From Paralichthys olivaceus (taxonomy: Eukaryota > Chordata > Actinopteri > Pleuronectiformes > Paralichthyidae): a DNA stretch of 64,000 bases. The DNA is taken from positions 5,579,001 through 5,643,000 of the forward strand of contig NC_091111.1 in NCBI RefSeq assembly GCF_024713975.1, given 5' to 3'. Below the pieces are notes generated by a model, which did not search any database, was not told where the DNA came from, and saw only the letters and a list, made by a program, of their open reading frames with translations. A program made the translations under genes and the position numbers. The first letter of the stretch is position 1, and the number at the start of each line of letters is the position of its first letter. Positions 12,001 through 22,880 of the stretch are shown one piece after another.

Positions 12001-12442
12001 AACACCTTGGCCTACTTAATGATAAAATTTTTTTTACAATTAGGTCGATATTATTTAATCACAATCACAATTCACTTTTCACTTTGTTATTACTTACAAT
12101 GACATGTATTTCTTTATTTATTGAGAGGGGGGGATCTTTTAACTGTATTTCAGTGGGTTTTGTTATTATTATTTAATACATTATTTATAATAATCATAAT
12201 AATACATTATTTGATATATTGACTTAAAATGAAATGTATTAAAAATGTAATAAAAAACTTTTTCATTTTTTTCTGTGGGTTTATTTCAATTATTCAAATT
12301 AATTTCAGTGGGTTTATTATTATTGACAATAACAATTTCTTTTTTTTTTGGTTTTATTTAGAGTGAAATAAAAGTACATTATTATAATTATATAAATACC
12401 TGCTCATACAGTAGCTATCCGCTCTCGTGAAAAGTTTAACAA

Positions 12443-12540
12443 ACTACAAATCCCTAAAACCCTGCAGGGACCCGTACCAACATCTGATTGGTCAGACTGA
12501 GTAAGGCCTCCTCTCATTGGTCGGCGGTGGCCATGTTTGC
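12443..12540 (+). promoter_or_regulatory. brms1l core promoter: ZNF143-like element, two CCAAT boxes, YY1-like site
   Basis: ACTACAAATCCC (12443-12454) is one base from the ZNF143/SBS motif ACTACAATTCCC. Inverted CCAAT boxes (ATTGG) lie at 12487-12491 and 12516-12520, 29 bp apart, as is common for NF-Y pairs. CCATGTTT (12531-12538) resembles a YY1 site. There is no TATA box. The start codon is 111 bp downstream of the YY1-like site. This is a typical housekeeping promoter. Confidence 0.55.
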
Positions 12541-12650
12541 ACTTCCAGCTGGTGTAGATGCAGGCTAGCTAACCGGTTAGCTGTCTGGGCCATATTTCTG
12601 CTTTTCACCGTGGGCTAACACAACTAACACCGGCTCTTCTGTCCGCCGCC

Positions 12651-15600
12651 ATGCCGGTTCACTCCCGGGAGAAGAAAGAAAGTAACCACGAGGAGATGGA
12701 GGTGGACTACCCGGAGCAGGACGGCAGCAGCACGGACGAGGAGGACACAGTGAGCTCCTCCGTGTCTGAAGATGGAGACAGCTCCGGTAGGAAAACAATA
12801 ACAACAGGCCTCAGTAAACACCAACACACAGTTCAGATGTCTCACTGGGTGTGCTGTTGAAAATGAGCTGACATGTTGCCCAGGGAGGTGCAGGGGGTTC
12901 AGTGTTGTTGACGGGGAGCTGTCATGTCGTCCTGTAAACAGAGATGGATGATGAGGACTGTGAGAGGAGGAGGATGGAGTGTCTGGATGAGATGACCACG
13001 CTGGAGAAGCAGTTCACTGACCTGAAGGAGCAGTAAGTTCCTCCACAGACATTCCTCCTCATGATGTTTCCATTAACACCTGAAGCTGCCCCAAACTAAC
13101 AACATACCCAAACATGACTCCTGCTGTGGTTTGGACCAGACTCTGAGACGACCATCTTGTGTACGGTGGCAGAGAGAGATCCACACGCTTGCAGATAGAC
13201 TAAACAGGTGGAAATGTTTCCAGGGGACCCAACAAAGTGATGAACCTGGCTGTAGTTCAATGCTTTGTGAAGTTATTGAAGTCTGCTTCTCGTCACTGGT
13301 GATGGAACTTCTCAAAGCATTGAACTTCAGCCAGGTTCATCACTTTTTTTGGGTCCCCTGGAAACACTTCCGTTCCAGATTCCGTATCTGCTCGTGTTGT
13401 GCCTTTTTGCGGCACGGGTTCTCAAATTGATGACGTTTTCTTAATTTGCAGTGCGTTCTGTTCCCTCTGCCACTGTACATCTGACCACTTTAGGTCCTCT
13501 CCCACAAGTATTCTTCACATCAATCCTCATCATCATTACGATGACTACAAAATCAAATATTTCTGTAACTTGGAAGTGATATCTGAAATAGAGTTTTGCT
13601 TTTAAAATGTCAAACTTGCCTGTTACTTGAGAACACTTGATGTCACAGTGTCCCGTTCCTCAGAAGTGAGGTAATCTCAATCTTTACTGAGGTATAAGTA
13701 CAGATACTTGTCTTAAAAAGTATTGATTCAACCCTCTTTTCTCAAGGTAAAGTATAAAAGTACAGGCTCTGAAATGTACTTAAGTATGTATGTATAAAGC
13801 AAAGCAAAACTGAGACTCAATCTTCTAAAAACAAAGGTTTAAAGCAAAAAAAGATTTGTGAGCGTGAAACATTTTCCAGGAAGAAATGTGTACTTTATTT
13901 TGAAATGGATATTTTTCAGCTAAATAATGTGTTCTTGCTCGGCTTCTACTTCATCGTTGTCACCATCATCAATGATGTTATATTATATTATATATATATA
14001 TATATATATATTCTTTACTTTCTTCTGTGTTGTTACTCTTTGTCATGGACATATGTGGCATGATTCCTCTTTTACACTCTAATGTATGTTGTGCTTGATA
14101 GATACACAACAGTCAAACATTTCTCTGTTATTGTTCATTTATGTTGAAATCTGTCTTGATTTTGGGAAGAGGACACAATGATGCAAAATAAAAATGAAAA
14201 ACATTCCACCTTAAATCCACTTATTCAAAAGTAATGAGCCTGATTTGTAAATGTGAGGATTTGAAAGTACAGATATTTGTTAAACTGTTGGGGATAAAAG
14301 TAAAAATAAATACTCCAGTAAAATGCAGATACTTGGAAAAAGGTTTTTTTACTTGGTTACTTCTCACCTCTGGAAGCGAGGACATGATTTGGCTTCTCTG
14401 CTCAAACCAGTTAAAACGGAGTAATGTCATTTCTCCAAGCTTGGACAAACTGCTAGCTCCACACTCCTGCTGGACTCACAGTAATGTCACAATGATAACA
14501 ATCAAGTTCAAGCTCCTGGATCGCTGTGTGTGTTGCAGTTGTGTTATTATTATAATTTATTTTGCTGCTTAGGTTGTACAAGGAGCGCCTGAGCCAGGTG
14601 GACATCAAGCTACAGGAGGTAATGGCTGGCTGTGCCCAAGAGTACCTGGAGCCTTTAGCCAACCTGCAGGAGAACATGCAGATCAGGACTAAAGTGGCTG
14701 GTGAGTCCAAACCCCTTCTCAGACATGAACTTAAGAAAATGTCTGGAAAATTAGGTCCAGACGTTGAAGAACGCAGGAGGACATTGTCCGGGTCAGACAC
14801 GTTCACAACAACAGGAAAATGTCCAGAACATACAGGCAATGAATGGAGCAGGCAAGAGGCAAGACGTGACGTATAAAGTCCCCCTATGGAAAACACATGT
14901 ATTTGTTTACTGCACATCAACGCTGGCGTAGACCCGATCACCAAAAGCTCTCCAATCTCATTGCCTTTGCAAGTGGACGTCTTCATCTGTGTCTTCTATG
15001 TGAATGACACCTTTTTTTAATGCTGAGATATTTGTATTCTTCCTGTTTCATGTCTGCCAAATGTTTGAAATGTCATCAACACGTCCCCTCGCTTGCTGCA
15101 AATTCTCCGGAAATTCTCACATGAGCTAACTTTACTCTGGCAGGAAAAGTTAACAAAAATATCTTGAGAAACCGACTGCACATTTGCCTGCTCACATACA
15201 GCCCCTCTGTAGAGATTTCTGGAAAATGTCTGGACCTAGGAAGCAAAACCTGATTTACCACCTAATTAAATGTCAGTGTTTGATTTAAATATTTAATTAC
15301 GTTCGTCTTTGTGCAAATTAAAGACTATAGTTGCTTGAATTAAACCAAATTTTCGTTTTTCTTGTCGGTTGCCCCGGATGGATTTCCTCTCATTGTGTGT
15401 TGCAGGGATCTACAGGGAGCTGTGTTTGGATTCGGTGAAGAATAAGTACGAGTGTGAGATCCAGGCAGCCTGCCAACACTGGGAGGTGAGAGGCCAACAT
15501 TAGAGCCAGTGAGGCACGGCTTTTAAAATAGATTTTATTCAACAGACGATTACCTGAACAAAGCAGGAAATCCATTGTAGTCTGGGATGTTTGGGTTTTT

Positions 15601-18600
15601 GCCTCATCTGGGGTCTGTACTATTGCAGTTATCAGGGTAAGGTTTCAGGTTTCCCTCGGGTTTTCAGTCGAAGCTCGTTCACTTCTTATTGGGGTAAATC
15701 ACCATGGTAACCTGCTCCAGAGCAGGTTAAGTTGGAGATAAAAGATCAACCAGTATAAAATATCCACCCATTGACATATCAATTCCATTGTAACATGACC
15801 TGAGTGTTTGTAGAGGATCCTGTGGAGCTGGGTGTGGATTGTTAGTACAGGCCCCTGCACTGCTTGGATTAGATTCAACCCCGGTCCTGCTTCTGGAGTG
15901 ATGCAATGACCTCTCTGTCTTTGCTGACTTTCTTTCTGTCTTCCAGAGTGAGAAGTTGCTGCTGTTTGACACTGTGCAAAGTGAACTGGAGGAAAAGATA
16001 AGAAGATTGGAAGAGGACAGACACAGTATTGATATTACCTCAGGTACCAGCCAACACAAACCATTGTTGTTTTGATCCATATAAGTCACTAACATGCCAA
16101 AATCTATCAGAAAGTGAGCTCACTTTCTGATAGATTTTGGCATGTTTTGGCAACCTCATAAATTCAATCAAAAAACATGTCAGATCATGAAACCATTATC
16201 TCCATTGCAAATTTAGTTTTAGCCTTTTACCCTTTGAAACCACAATTAAATCCGATAACGCTGGATTTTTATTTTTATAAAATCCTGAATGTGCTTGATT
16301 TATAAGTTTAAAAAAAATCAAGATCCATTAATTAGTAATTTCTTATCACGTGTTAAAGGAAGTTATAAAGAACTAGATCCAACCCAAAAGTTAATTGTGT
16401 TTTTCTTGGCCCATTTCTCATCCTTCCATCAAGTTTCATGGAAATCCTGCTGATAAGCAAACTGACAGGGGTGAAAACACAACCCCCGCAGGGGAGATAA
16501 TTAAACAGAAGTAATGATGAGGAGTCAGTGAATAAACATTGTGAATTTGTTAAATGACAACAAGTGAAGTTTGCACTTAATATCAATAAAACTGATAAAA
16601 AAAAATATTGCAGCAAATAACCAGAGAGAGGAAGTGACACAGAGACATAATCTGCTCCCTTTGTTTTCCAGAGTTGTGGAACGATGGATTGCACTCACGG
16701 AAAAACAAGAAGAAAGACCCGTTCTGCCCTGTCAAGAAGAAGAAGCCTGTTGTAGTCTCTGATATCCTTTTCCAATTTGTCCTGTCCTTGTCTTATTCCT
16801 CTTACATTTTACTGCAGCAGTTCACTCTCACGCTTGTTAGAGACAGATGTTTTCTGCCACTCCTCCGAGTTTCCCTTAACCTCTCCTTTACGACCTTATA
16901 TTGTTTACATGCTGCAAGATCTGGATATTCTTGAAGACTGGACTGCAATAAGAAAGGTACTGTTATGAAAATGGACACATTAGTCAGCTGGTGAATGCAT
17001 CTGTGTTGATGTTAAGAGTTAGTGTCCTCCACCCGCAGGCGATGGCATCACTGGGGCCACACAGGGTGAAGGTGGATGGTAAGAGTTTCTCTTCTTCCTT
17101 GGTTACAGTCAATATGTGGCTGAGTGCAGCGATCGATGAGGAGATGAATTTTGCCTTGTCCCTCTCCTTGTCCTGTATTTCTTTTAACCTTAACCTTAGT
17201 CGCTTCTTCCCTGCCTTGTCTCATCCTCATCAAATTTTATCTGTCTCTTTTTCCTCCTTAAGTTCCTGCAGTCAAGCCTGACAGGCATCACCATGTAGCG
17301 CGCTCGGAGGACGGTCGACTTTTCTATGACAACCAGTGGTACTGCAGGGGACAGGCCATCTGTATCAACAGGAAGGACGAGTACCCGACAAGGTGTGTGT
17401 GTGTGAGGAGGGTTTATTTAGGAATAGATTGCTCTTTGTAAAACTGAGAGGGAGTGAGGATTTTGGTTACAGCATGAGAAAGTTATAAAGTAGAGTATCA
17501 TCTGCAAAAACACTAATGCAGTTATTCTGCAAAACAAACTATTTCCTCTGCATTTCAGCCTCTCGTCCACACAAACAGCATTTTAAGTAGCAGGTTTCTT
17601 TTATAAACGGAGGGACAGATATTCATTTAAATCAATATATACAGTTGTTTTCAAAGGCCTGCGGAGCAGTTGTGGCCACATGGTGCATTTGTTTAGCAAT
17701 GGAGATGATCATGGATGATTTAACCAAACGCCATGTGAGCGTTCACAGGAAGGATTGTGATTCCCCCCGCTGCTCTGTGCATCCTGTCCTGTGCGTAGTC
17801 AAGACAGGATGTACAGTGAATAGATGGGAAAGCATTGACGTCACATTTTTCACAGCACAACTCCGACATCCCTCCATACCACTGAGTGGCAGAACAAATG
17901 CAACAGGAGGCTGTTATGTGTCAGAGGTCTGAGAGTAAAACTCAAAACCCGACACATAAACATATACTGTATTCCTGAAACATACTGATTTGTGACAAGT
18001 ACCTTAATAACCTTAATGAACCTTTCTGAACTCCTATGGGAGATTATAACTTGAACTCTTAGCATACATTAATTAATATGAGCTCAATGGTTCATATAAA
18101 TGTACCAGTTAGTTGATGTTAAATAGAGAACAGACAAACGGACAACTTACTTGAATAGAAGGAATCTAACTGTACAGTGCACTAAAGCTGTTCTGCAGGC
18201 TCACCTCACTAAAACACTTTATGTGGTTTTCTACTTCGTCTTAGTTTTCATAAATGTCAGTCCCCTACACGTCTGATTTTGTTTTTTCATCAGGATCCAT
18301 GAATGCTCTGAGAAATGAATGAAAATGTCTAAACTGCCCTTTCTCATAATGTTGATGAAAATTAGAAAAGAAATACCTGGATCCAGACTGGTAAAAATAT
18401 AACATCCTGTAGATTTTGTTCTGTTTCATTTTGAAATCCATATGCTTCGTTAGGTCACTGCAGCAACAGTCTGCTTAAAAAAAAAAAAGGTGTTGAAACA
18501 CTGTGAGAACCGGCCATCAACTTCTGCTTACAAAGACAGTCTCATGCAAACAGTTAGGGGTTGTGGTTTGGTTTGTCGCCCTAACGTTGTGCTGTTCTGT

Positions 18601-18729
18601 GTGTCACGCAGCGCCATCATCACCACAATCAACAATGACGAGGTGTGGTTCAAACGACTAGACGGCACCAAGTCAAAGCTGTACATCTCCCAGCTGCAGA
18701 AAGGCAAATACACTATCAAGCACTCATAA
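12651..18729 (+). CDS. brms1l: BRMS1-like transcriptional repressor (Sds3-family Sin3/HDAC subunit), complete, 10 exons
   Basis: Nuclear component of Sin3A-HDAC1 corepressor complexes. Exons: 12651-12786, 12942-13032, 14573-14700, 15406-15485, 15947-16043, 16672-16761, 16892-16956, 17039-17078, 17263-17392 and 18612-18729. Phases agree throughout and 975 nt give 324 residues (human BRMS1L 323). The N-terminus [20 protein letters not shown] and an acidic serine-rich stretch (about 25-50) are followed by the Sds3-like coiled-coil region (about 50-150: [49 protein letters not shown]). The conserved C-terminal block includes [35 protein letters not shown] and KGKYTIKHS. Intron 6 is AT-AC (separate entry). 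Exon 9 has two in-frame acceptors 9 nt apart (17263 or 17272), which would add or drop Val-Pro-Ala. Its placement next to nfkbia matches human 14q13. Confidence 0.95.
13120..13490. repeat. Large foldback (inverted repeat) in brms1l intron 2
   Basis: The left arm 13210-13267 and right arm 13313-13371 are reverse complements over 58-59 bp, with only a few differences, separated by 45 bp. The loop itself starts gaagtt and ends aacttc, extending the stem. Weaker pairing continues outward: the ggtggcagagagag region near 13163 pairs with ctctgccactgtac near 13466. No ORF is present. It is most likely a foldback or MITE-type element. Confidence 0.75.
13976..14012. repeat. (TA)n microsatellite in brms1l intron 2
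   Basis: Alternating TA run of about 12 uninterrupted units (13988-14011) preceded by tattata words. Confidence 0.9.
14705..15245. repeat. Dispersed repeat in brms1l intron 3
   Basis: It starts near ctcagacatgaacttaag, includes gacattgtccgggtcagac and gttcacaacaacaggaaaat, and ends with ttctggaaaatgtctggacc (about 15218-15237). That end resembles the left-end phrase aatgtctggaaaattagg followed by tccagacg, near 14738-14764. I recognise this as a common percomorph non-autonomous element type. The boundaries are approximate. Confidence 0.5.
16091..16146. repeat. 56-bp perfect palindrome in brms1l intron 5
   Basis: The two 28-base halves are exact reverse complements meeting at the central GAGCTC (16116-16121), with no spacer. 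Each half reads aacatgccaaaatctatc, then agaaagtgag. The bases immediately outside (t at 16090, t at 16147) break the symmetry. It lies 48 bp after exon 5. It could extrude as a cruciform or fold as RNA. It may be the ends of a small inverted transposon pair or a local hairpin-synthesis artefact. Confidence 0.95.
16370..16505. repeat. Decayed LINE/SINE 3'-tail-like repeat in brms1l intron 5
   Basis: It contains catccttccatcaagtttca, then tggaaatcctgctgat, and ends near caggggtgaaaacacaac and cgcaggggagataatt. This is the same retroposon tail type as 11830-12000. Family assignment (RTE/Expander type) is from memory. Confidence 0.5.
16762..16891 (+). other. brms1l: AT-AC (U12-type) intron 6 of brms1l
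   Basis: The 130-bp intron starts ATATCCTTTT immediately after exon 6 (codon phase 1). It contains the branch-like TTCCCTTAAC (16871-16880) and ends in AC at 16890-16891, 11 nt after that motif. Donor, branch sequence and spacing all fit the minor (U12) spliceosome, and no GT donor exists at the protein-defined boundary. Splicing gives ...VVVS-GPYIVYM..., exactly the BRMS1L sequence. Retention would shift frame (130 is not a multiple of 3) and bring a stop within exon 7. Confidence 0.93.
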
Positions 18730-20955
18730 AACCACAGTGACACACACACACAGTACAAAGACCATCATCTCTGCCAAGTCTCCATGTTGTACCTTTCTAC
18801 ATGCTTGCCATATGTACAGTGCACACATACATCCCGAAACAGTTTTAACTCAAAGCCTGAAAAGTTCACACAGACCCATTCAAGAAAAAAAGAAACAAAC
18901 CAATATCGACTGACCCTTTTCAGAAAGTGGTCTTCTCTGTAAATATGTATATGTATGTTGATATTATCGACAAGGCCACAAAGTGTCATTCTCTCTTGAT
19001 CGGAGATCAATGCAAAGTGCTGCTAAAAAAATAAATTAAAAAAATACTGAAGGGAGGAGAAACCGGAGCAGTAGCGAACTGTGAAGCTCAGTCGCGTGCC
19101 TTTCTGAGACGAGACGATGCCTCGGTTGATTTAAAGAGAAAAAAGAAGAAGTCCTGAACTATCAATGCAGTGAAGCCTTACTCTGTAGTGTGTTAGCACC
19201 AGGGGGACTGAAGCGGGTCAATGACTGAGTGAGTGAGGGACCCTGATCCAAGTGTGGATGCTGTTAGACTTGAATTTCATGCGCCACAGAGCCTAATAAA
19301 TCTGTATTAAGATCCCCAGGGATGACAGTGTGAGAAAATGTTTGATTTAGTAAAGGAAAGAAAATGTGTCCGTATGGAGATGGATTTACGGATTAATCAG
19401 TTTTGAGTAGATGATTATATTGTGAACATAATGAGATGAAACTATTCTTCAAGAACACCCTCTGGGGTTTGTTGAAACCCACTTGGGGAGCCTCTGTACT
19501 AAATGATCTCTTGATGTGTTGAGGATTCAGTGTAATTTTAACAGCACCACATTTTTTAAAATTTCAAATCAAGGTCAGCCGATGAACTAAGTAAAACCTG
19601 ACAGTTTGAAAAGAAGCCTGAACATGCAGGAATGGGAAGTTCCCTGTATATAGAGACGACAGTATTTTATGTTTACTCTATTGACTATTTTCTTTCCATG
19701 TGTCTAATGGTGCCTAGAAAATAACATTTCAAAGACACTTTTTCATACTGGAAAATGCGGCTATTGTGGCTCCTATCAAAGGACAATGGCTACATTGATG
19801 GGAAATGTGACAGAATTTTCTCATATTCATGTTCATAATTTTAATTTGTGTTATTACTTGACATGCTCAAATGGTCAGAAAACAAATCGCCTCCCTCATA
19901 ATTTCTGCAGCTCCTCTTATCAGCCTCTGTCTGAAGCACTTGGTTTTAGCACACGTCTCTGTAAGGACCCCTCCCAGTGTGCTCCGATTGGCCCGCTGGT
20001 CCACTCTGTTGTAACTGGTCCACCACTAATAGAGCATGTGGACCTCTGCTCTTACTTTACCTTGTTTCGTAAGGCGGCGTGCCAGACCAACAGCTCGCTG
20101 CGTATTATGCAAATTCTTCAGAAGTATCGGCCGGGCCACTGACAGGGTGTTAAAGAATTATCAGGAGCACTGTTTTCTGTGGTGGTACTGCAGACTTTGG
20201 GCCTTTTAACTTTCCAGATCCTTTACGTTCATGAAATCCACTAGAGGAAAGTAAAACTGAGCACGATATGGAGGACTAAAAAAGTTAAACTCAAAAGGCT
20301 TGGGTTGAATTTTTCTGGCCCAGAACATAATCAGATTTGTAATCATGGTACCATTATTCATATTCTTTGTCTTTACCTAGTCTGTTCGTTTCCTCTATGA
20401 ATAAAACAGAGAGGATCTAGGATTTATTAAGCACTGCAGCGTAAATGTTACATCTGTAAAACATCGAAAAAAGTATTTCCTGTTCCCTGCCCTATCCTCT
20501 TGTCTTTGTTCCCTCCTCTGTTATCACTTCTCCTTCCCTATTCCCCTTTTTTCTTCCTTTGTGTTGTAAGTATAAATGTTCCTCAGCCCTGAAAGAAGGT
20601 GAAAGGATTTTATTTTTGTGCGTACAGTCCGTCCAATGTAAATTACATTGGGTTAAATGATGGGGATGTTGCGTTGTGTCCTCTATGTTGTGCTTTATAC
20701 TTTCAGCATAGCATACAATACATAATTCAAAGTATTAGCTGGGAACAGTATTGTACAGAGGTGCTTGCAGTAAACTATAAACAAAGAAAAATATTTGTGA
20801 AAACGTAATGTGGAATCCACTCTGTAGACTTTTTGTTGTTTTATTTCTTCTTTGTTTTTATGCATCATGTTTCTTTTTCAACAGTAGAGGTAAAAAGAAA
20901 ACTTTGACATTGTGCCAATGCATCTACAGCTGATTAAAGATTTTGTTTGTAATAT
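18730..20955 (+). other. brms1l: brms1l 3' UTR with several polyadenylation signals
   Basis: Candidate signals are AATAAA at 19030-19035, 19295-19300 and 20400-20405, and ATTAAA at 20933-20938. The last is followed by a T/GT-rich stretch (ttttgtttgtaat). Which is used cannot be decided from sequence; multiple 3' ends are likely. A dispersed repeat occupies part of the UTR (about 19930-20300). Confidence 0.5.
19930..20300 (+). repeat. Dispersed repeat in the brms1l 3' UTR or downstream region
   Basis: The segment from about gattggcccgctggtccact through atgcaaattcttcagaag to gagcacgatatggaggac resembles a common percomorph repeat that ends in '...cacaatatggga...'. It leaves an open + frame of 118 codons (19786-20142) with no recognisable protein. 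Recognition is from memory. Confidence 0.35.
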
Positions 20956-22834
20956 ATTTTTGAAGAGTCCTACCTGCACACAAACATTTCACAAGAGTTC
21001 ATTTGAGTAGAGTTGTTATTCCACTGTTCTTTTAAGACTTCCTGTCTGCTTTTCCAGCAAGAAAAGAGACTGCATTTAGGTGATTACAGTATCAACCTGC
21101 ACGGCTCAGCTTGAGTCACGCTAATATCCTTCTCTTAGACTTAAGAGCCTATTGGATTCGGCCTCGCATGCACAAAAAAGCCCAGATAAAATCTTATATA
21201 ATACTCCAGTGTACAAAGGCAGAAAAGTCCCTGACAGTGCTCAACCCAAAGTCACCCCAGCGGTTTTGTGGACCCTGGCTACACTCCTCGGTGACGAAAA
21301 AAAGTGGCTTATTTGGGAGAAAAATGCTGAGCTTGTTCTATTTGATAATGGCTCTTTGGTCTGCTGCGCTGTTCAACTCTTGAGTCACTTATTTCTGCCA
21401 GAGGGCCACTCACTAGATTAACACCACACTCTAATATCGATCCAGGATCTGAGCTGATGTACCATTTTCTTGTCTCCCCAACTGTCCGCCTGCCCTCGGG
21501 CCTGTGCTGACGCCTCATGCAGAAAGATTGCGACCTTTGATTGATCTATTGGGAATTTTCAGAAGGAATCAATTGAAAGACTAATTAGTCACATTTCTCC
21601 TTTAGATAGAGCTTTGCTTTAACCAAACTGGTGTTTGAAATACATATAGTTTACTATAATATAACACATTGACACTAGGTCAAAACCTCGATGTTTATTA
21701 AAGTGTGAATCATAAACTCCACCAATATGAATGGCCCAACAAGCCCTCCCTTCACTTCCCTGCTGCACTACCTCTTTTCTGTCCACAAGGTGTCAGTGGA
21801 GCTCCACAGTGGAGCCTCTGCACTAGATGGGAGGAGGGGGGTGGTCTATGAATCTGGGGCACCCTGCTATTGAAGCCTTCCAGCTGATGAGAGCGAGAGA
21901 GAGAGGATGAAGGCACAGTTTGATCACAGCTTGCTGGCCACGTCTGCTACCGCAACAGAGAGGGAGAGAGAGGAGGAGGAAAATCCCCATCACCGCAAAG
22001 GCGACAGCAGTAGCGAGCTAGCAACAGGGCTGTCTCTGTACGTGCCATGCAGCATCCCTCCAGAGCTTTCCTTGATTTGGCTTCTTATGCTCCTGTGAGC
22101 GTGCACATGAATACATGTACGAACAGAAGTGGACATAACATGTAGATGCAGACTTATAGCAGCAAAGGGGGGGGGGGTTCCTTGTTTGTTTTCTCTCTGT
22201 CTGTATTTGCGATGATGCTGGTTGAATGTGGTGCTCACCCTGAGGTTCTAGAGGCTTCTGGGGAGCTGCTACTGCGACGAGTCAGGTCCTGATGGATGAG
22301 AGAAACTAGCCATCTTCAGCCCCATCTATACTTAATGAGTAACCAGAACTGGAGGGTCATTGGGACGTGTTTACTGCAACACTGGGGCTAATTAGACCGT
22401 GAAAGTGTCACACTGTGCTAAATTACTTATATCCCTGCCCCTCTGTGTGATGTACATGTGTGTACATTGCTGACATGCAGAGTGAGGCTGTGTGTAGATC
22501 TCTCTGTGCATGCGTGCATGTGCTGTGGGCCAGGGCTGTGCGTGGGTGTGCACCTCTGCTGATTGTGTAAGAGAATGTTAAATGTATAAATCCATAAGTT
22601 AACATCAAAGGGATGAGGCACGCTGCTCATCATCACGATCTATGAGAAGAGAGGGACGTACAGAGAGCGAGTTTGATTCAGATGGACAGTGCTGTCTGGT
22701 GACACCTCTCTAAGTGTGTCAGTGACGATGGCCTAGAATTCACCATCAGCACTCAGGGTATAGCTGCTTCCTCATCTTATCCTATCTACACTCTTCTTTC
22801 ATCAAGTTTCTGCTTCTCTAAAGATAAGCTCAAA

Positions 22835-22880
22835 TTGTCTTGCACCCTGGAAACTAGCCTGTTTCCAGGGTGCAAGACAA
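22835..22880. repeat. Perfect hairpin with 20-bp arms
   Basis: The arm 22835-22854 (ttgtcttgcaccctggaaac) is the exact reverse complement of 22861-22880, with a 6-base spacer tagcct. It lies in the gene-free interval about 1.9 kb beyond the last brms1l polyadenylation signal. The stem is shorter than a typical pre-miRNA, and no flanking pairing was noticed. Confidence 0.9.

Larger units (their letters stand above)
4950..12420. other. Gene-free spacer between nfkbia and brms1l
   Basis: No exon-like ORF, tRNA, rRNA or recognisable small RNA was found on either strand. The content is AT-rich unique sequence, decayed dispersed repeats (listed separately), one CA microsatellite and short homopolymers, such as a run of 15 A at about 10539-10553. 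Confidence 0.6.

Noticed and set aside
14453-14986. 177-codon open frame, - strand
   Set aside because: It lies opposite brms1l exon 3 and a dispersed repeat, and has no recognisable protein.
19786-20142. 118-codon open frame, + strand, in the brms1l 3' UTR
   Set aside because: It is mostly inside a dispersed repeat and downstream of the brms1l stop. No protein family was recognised.
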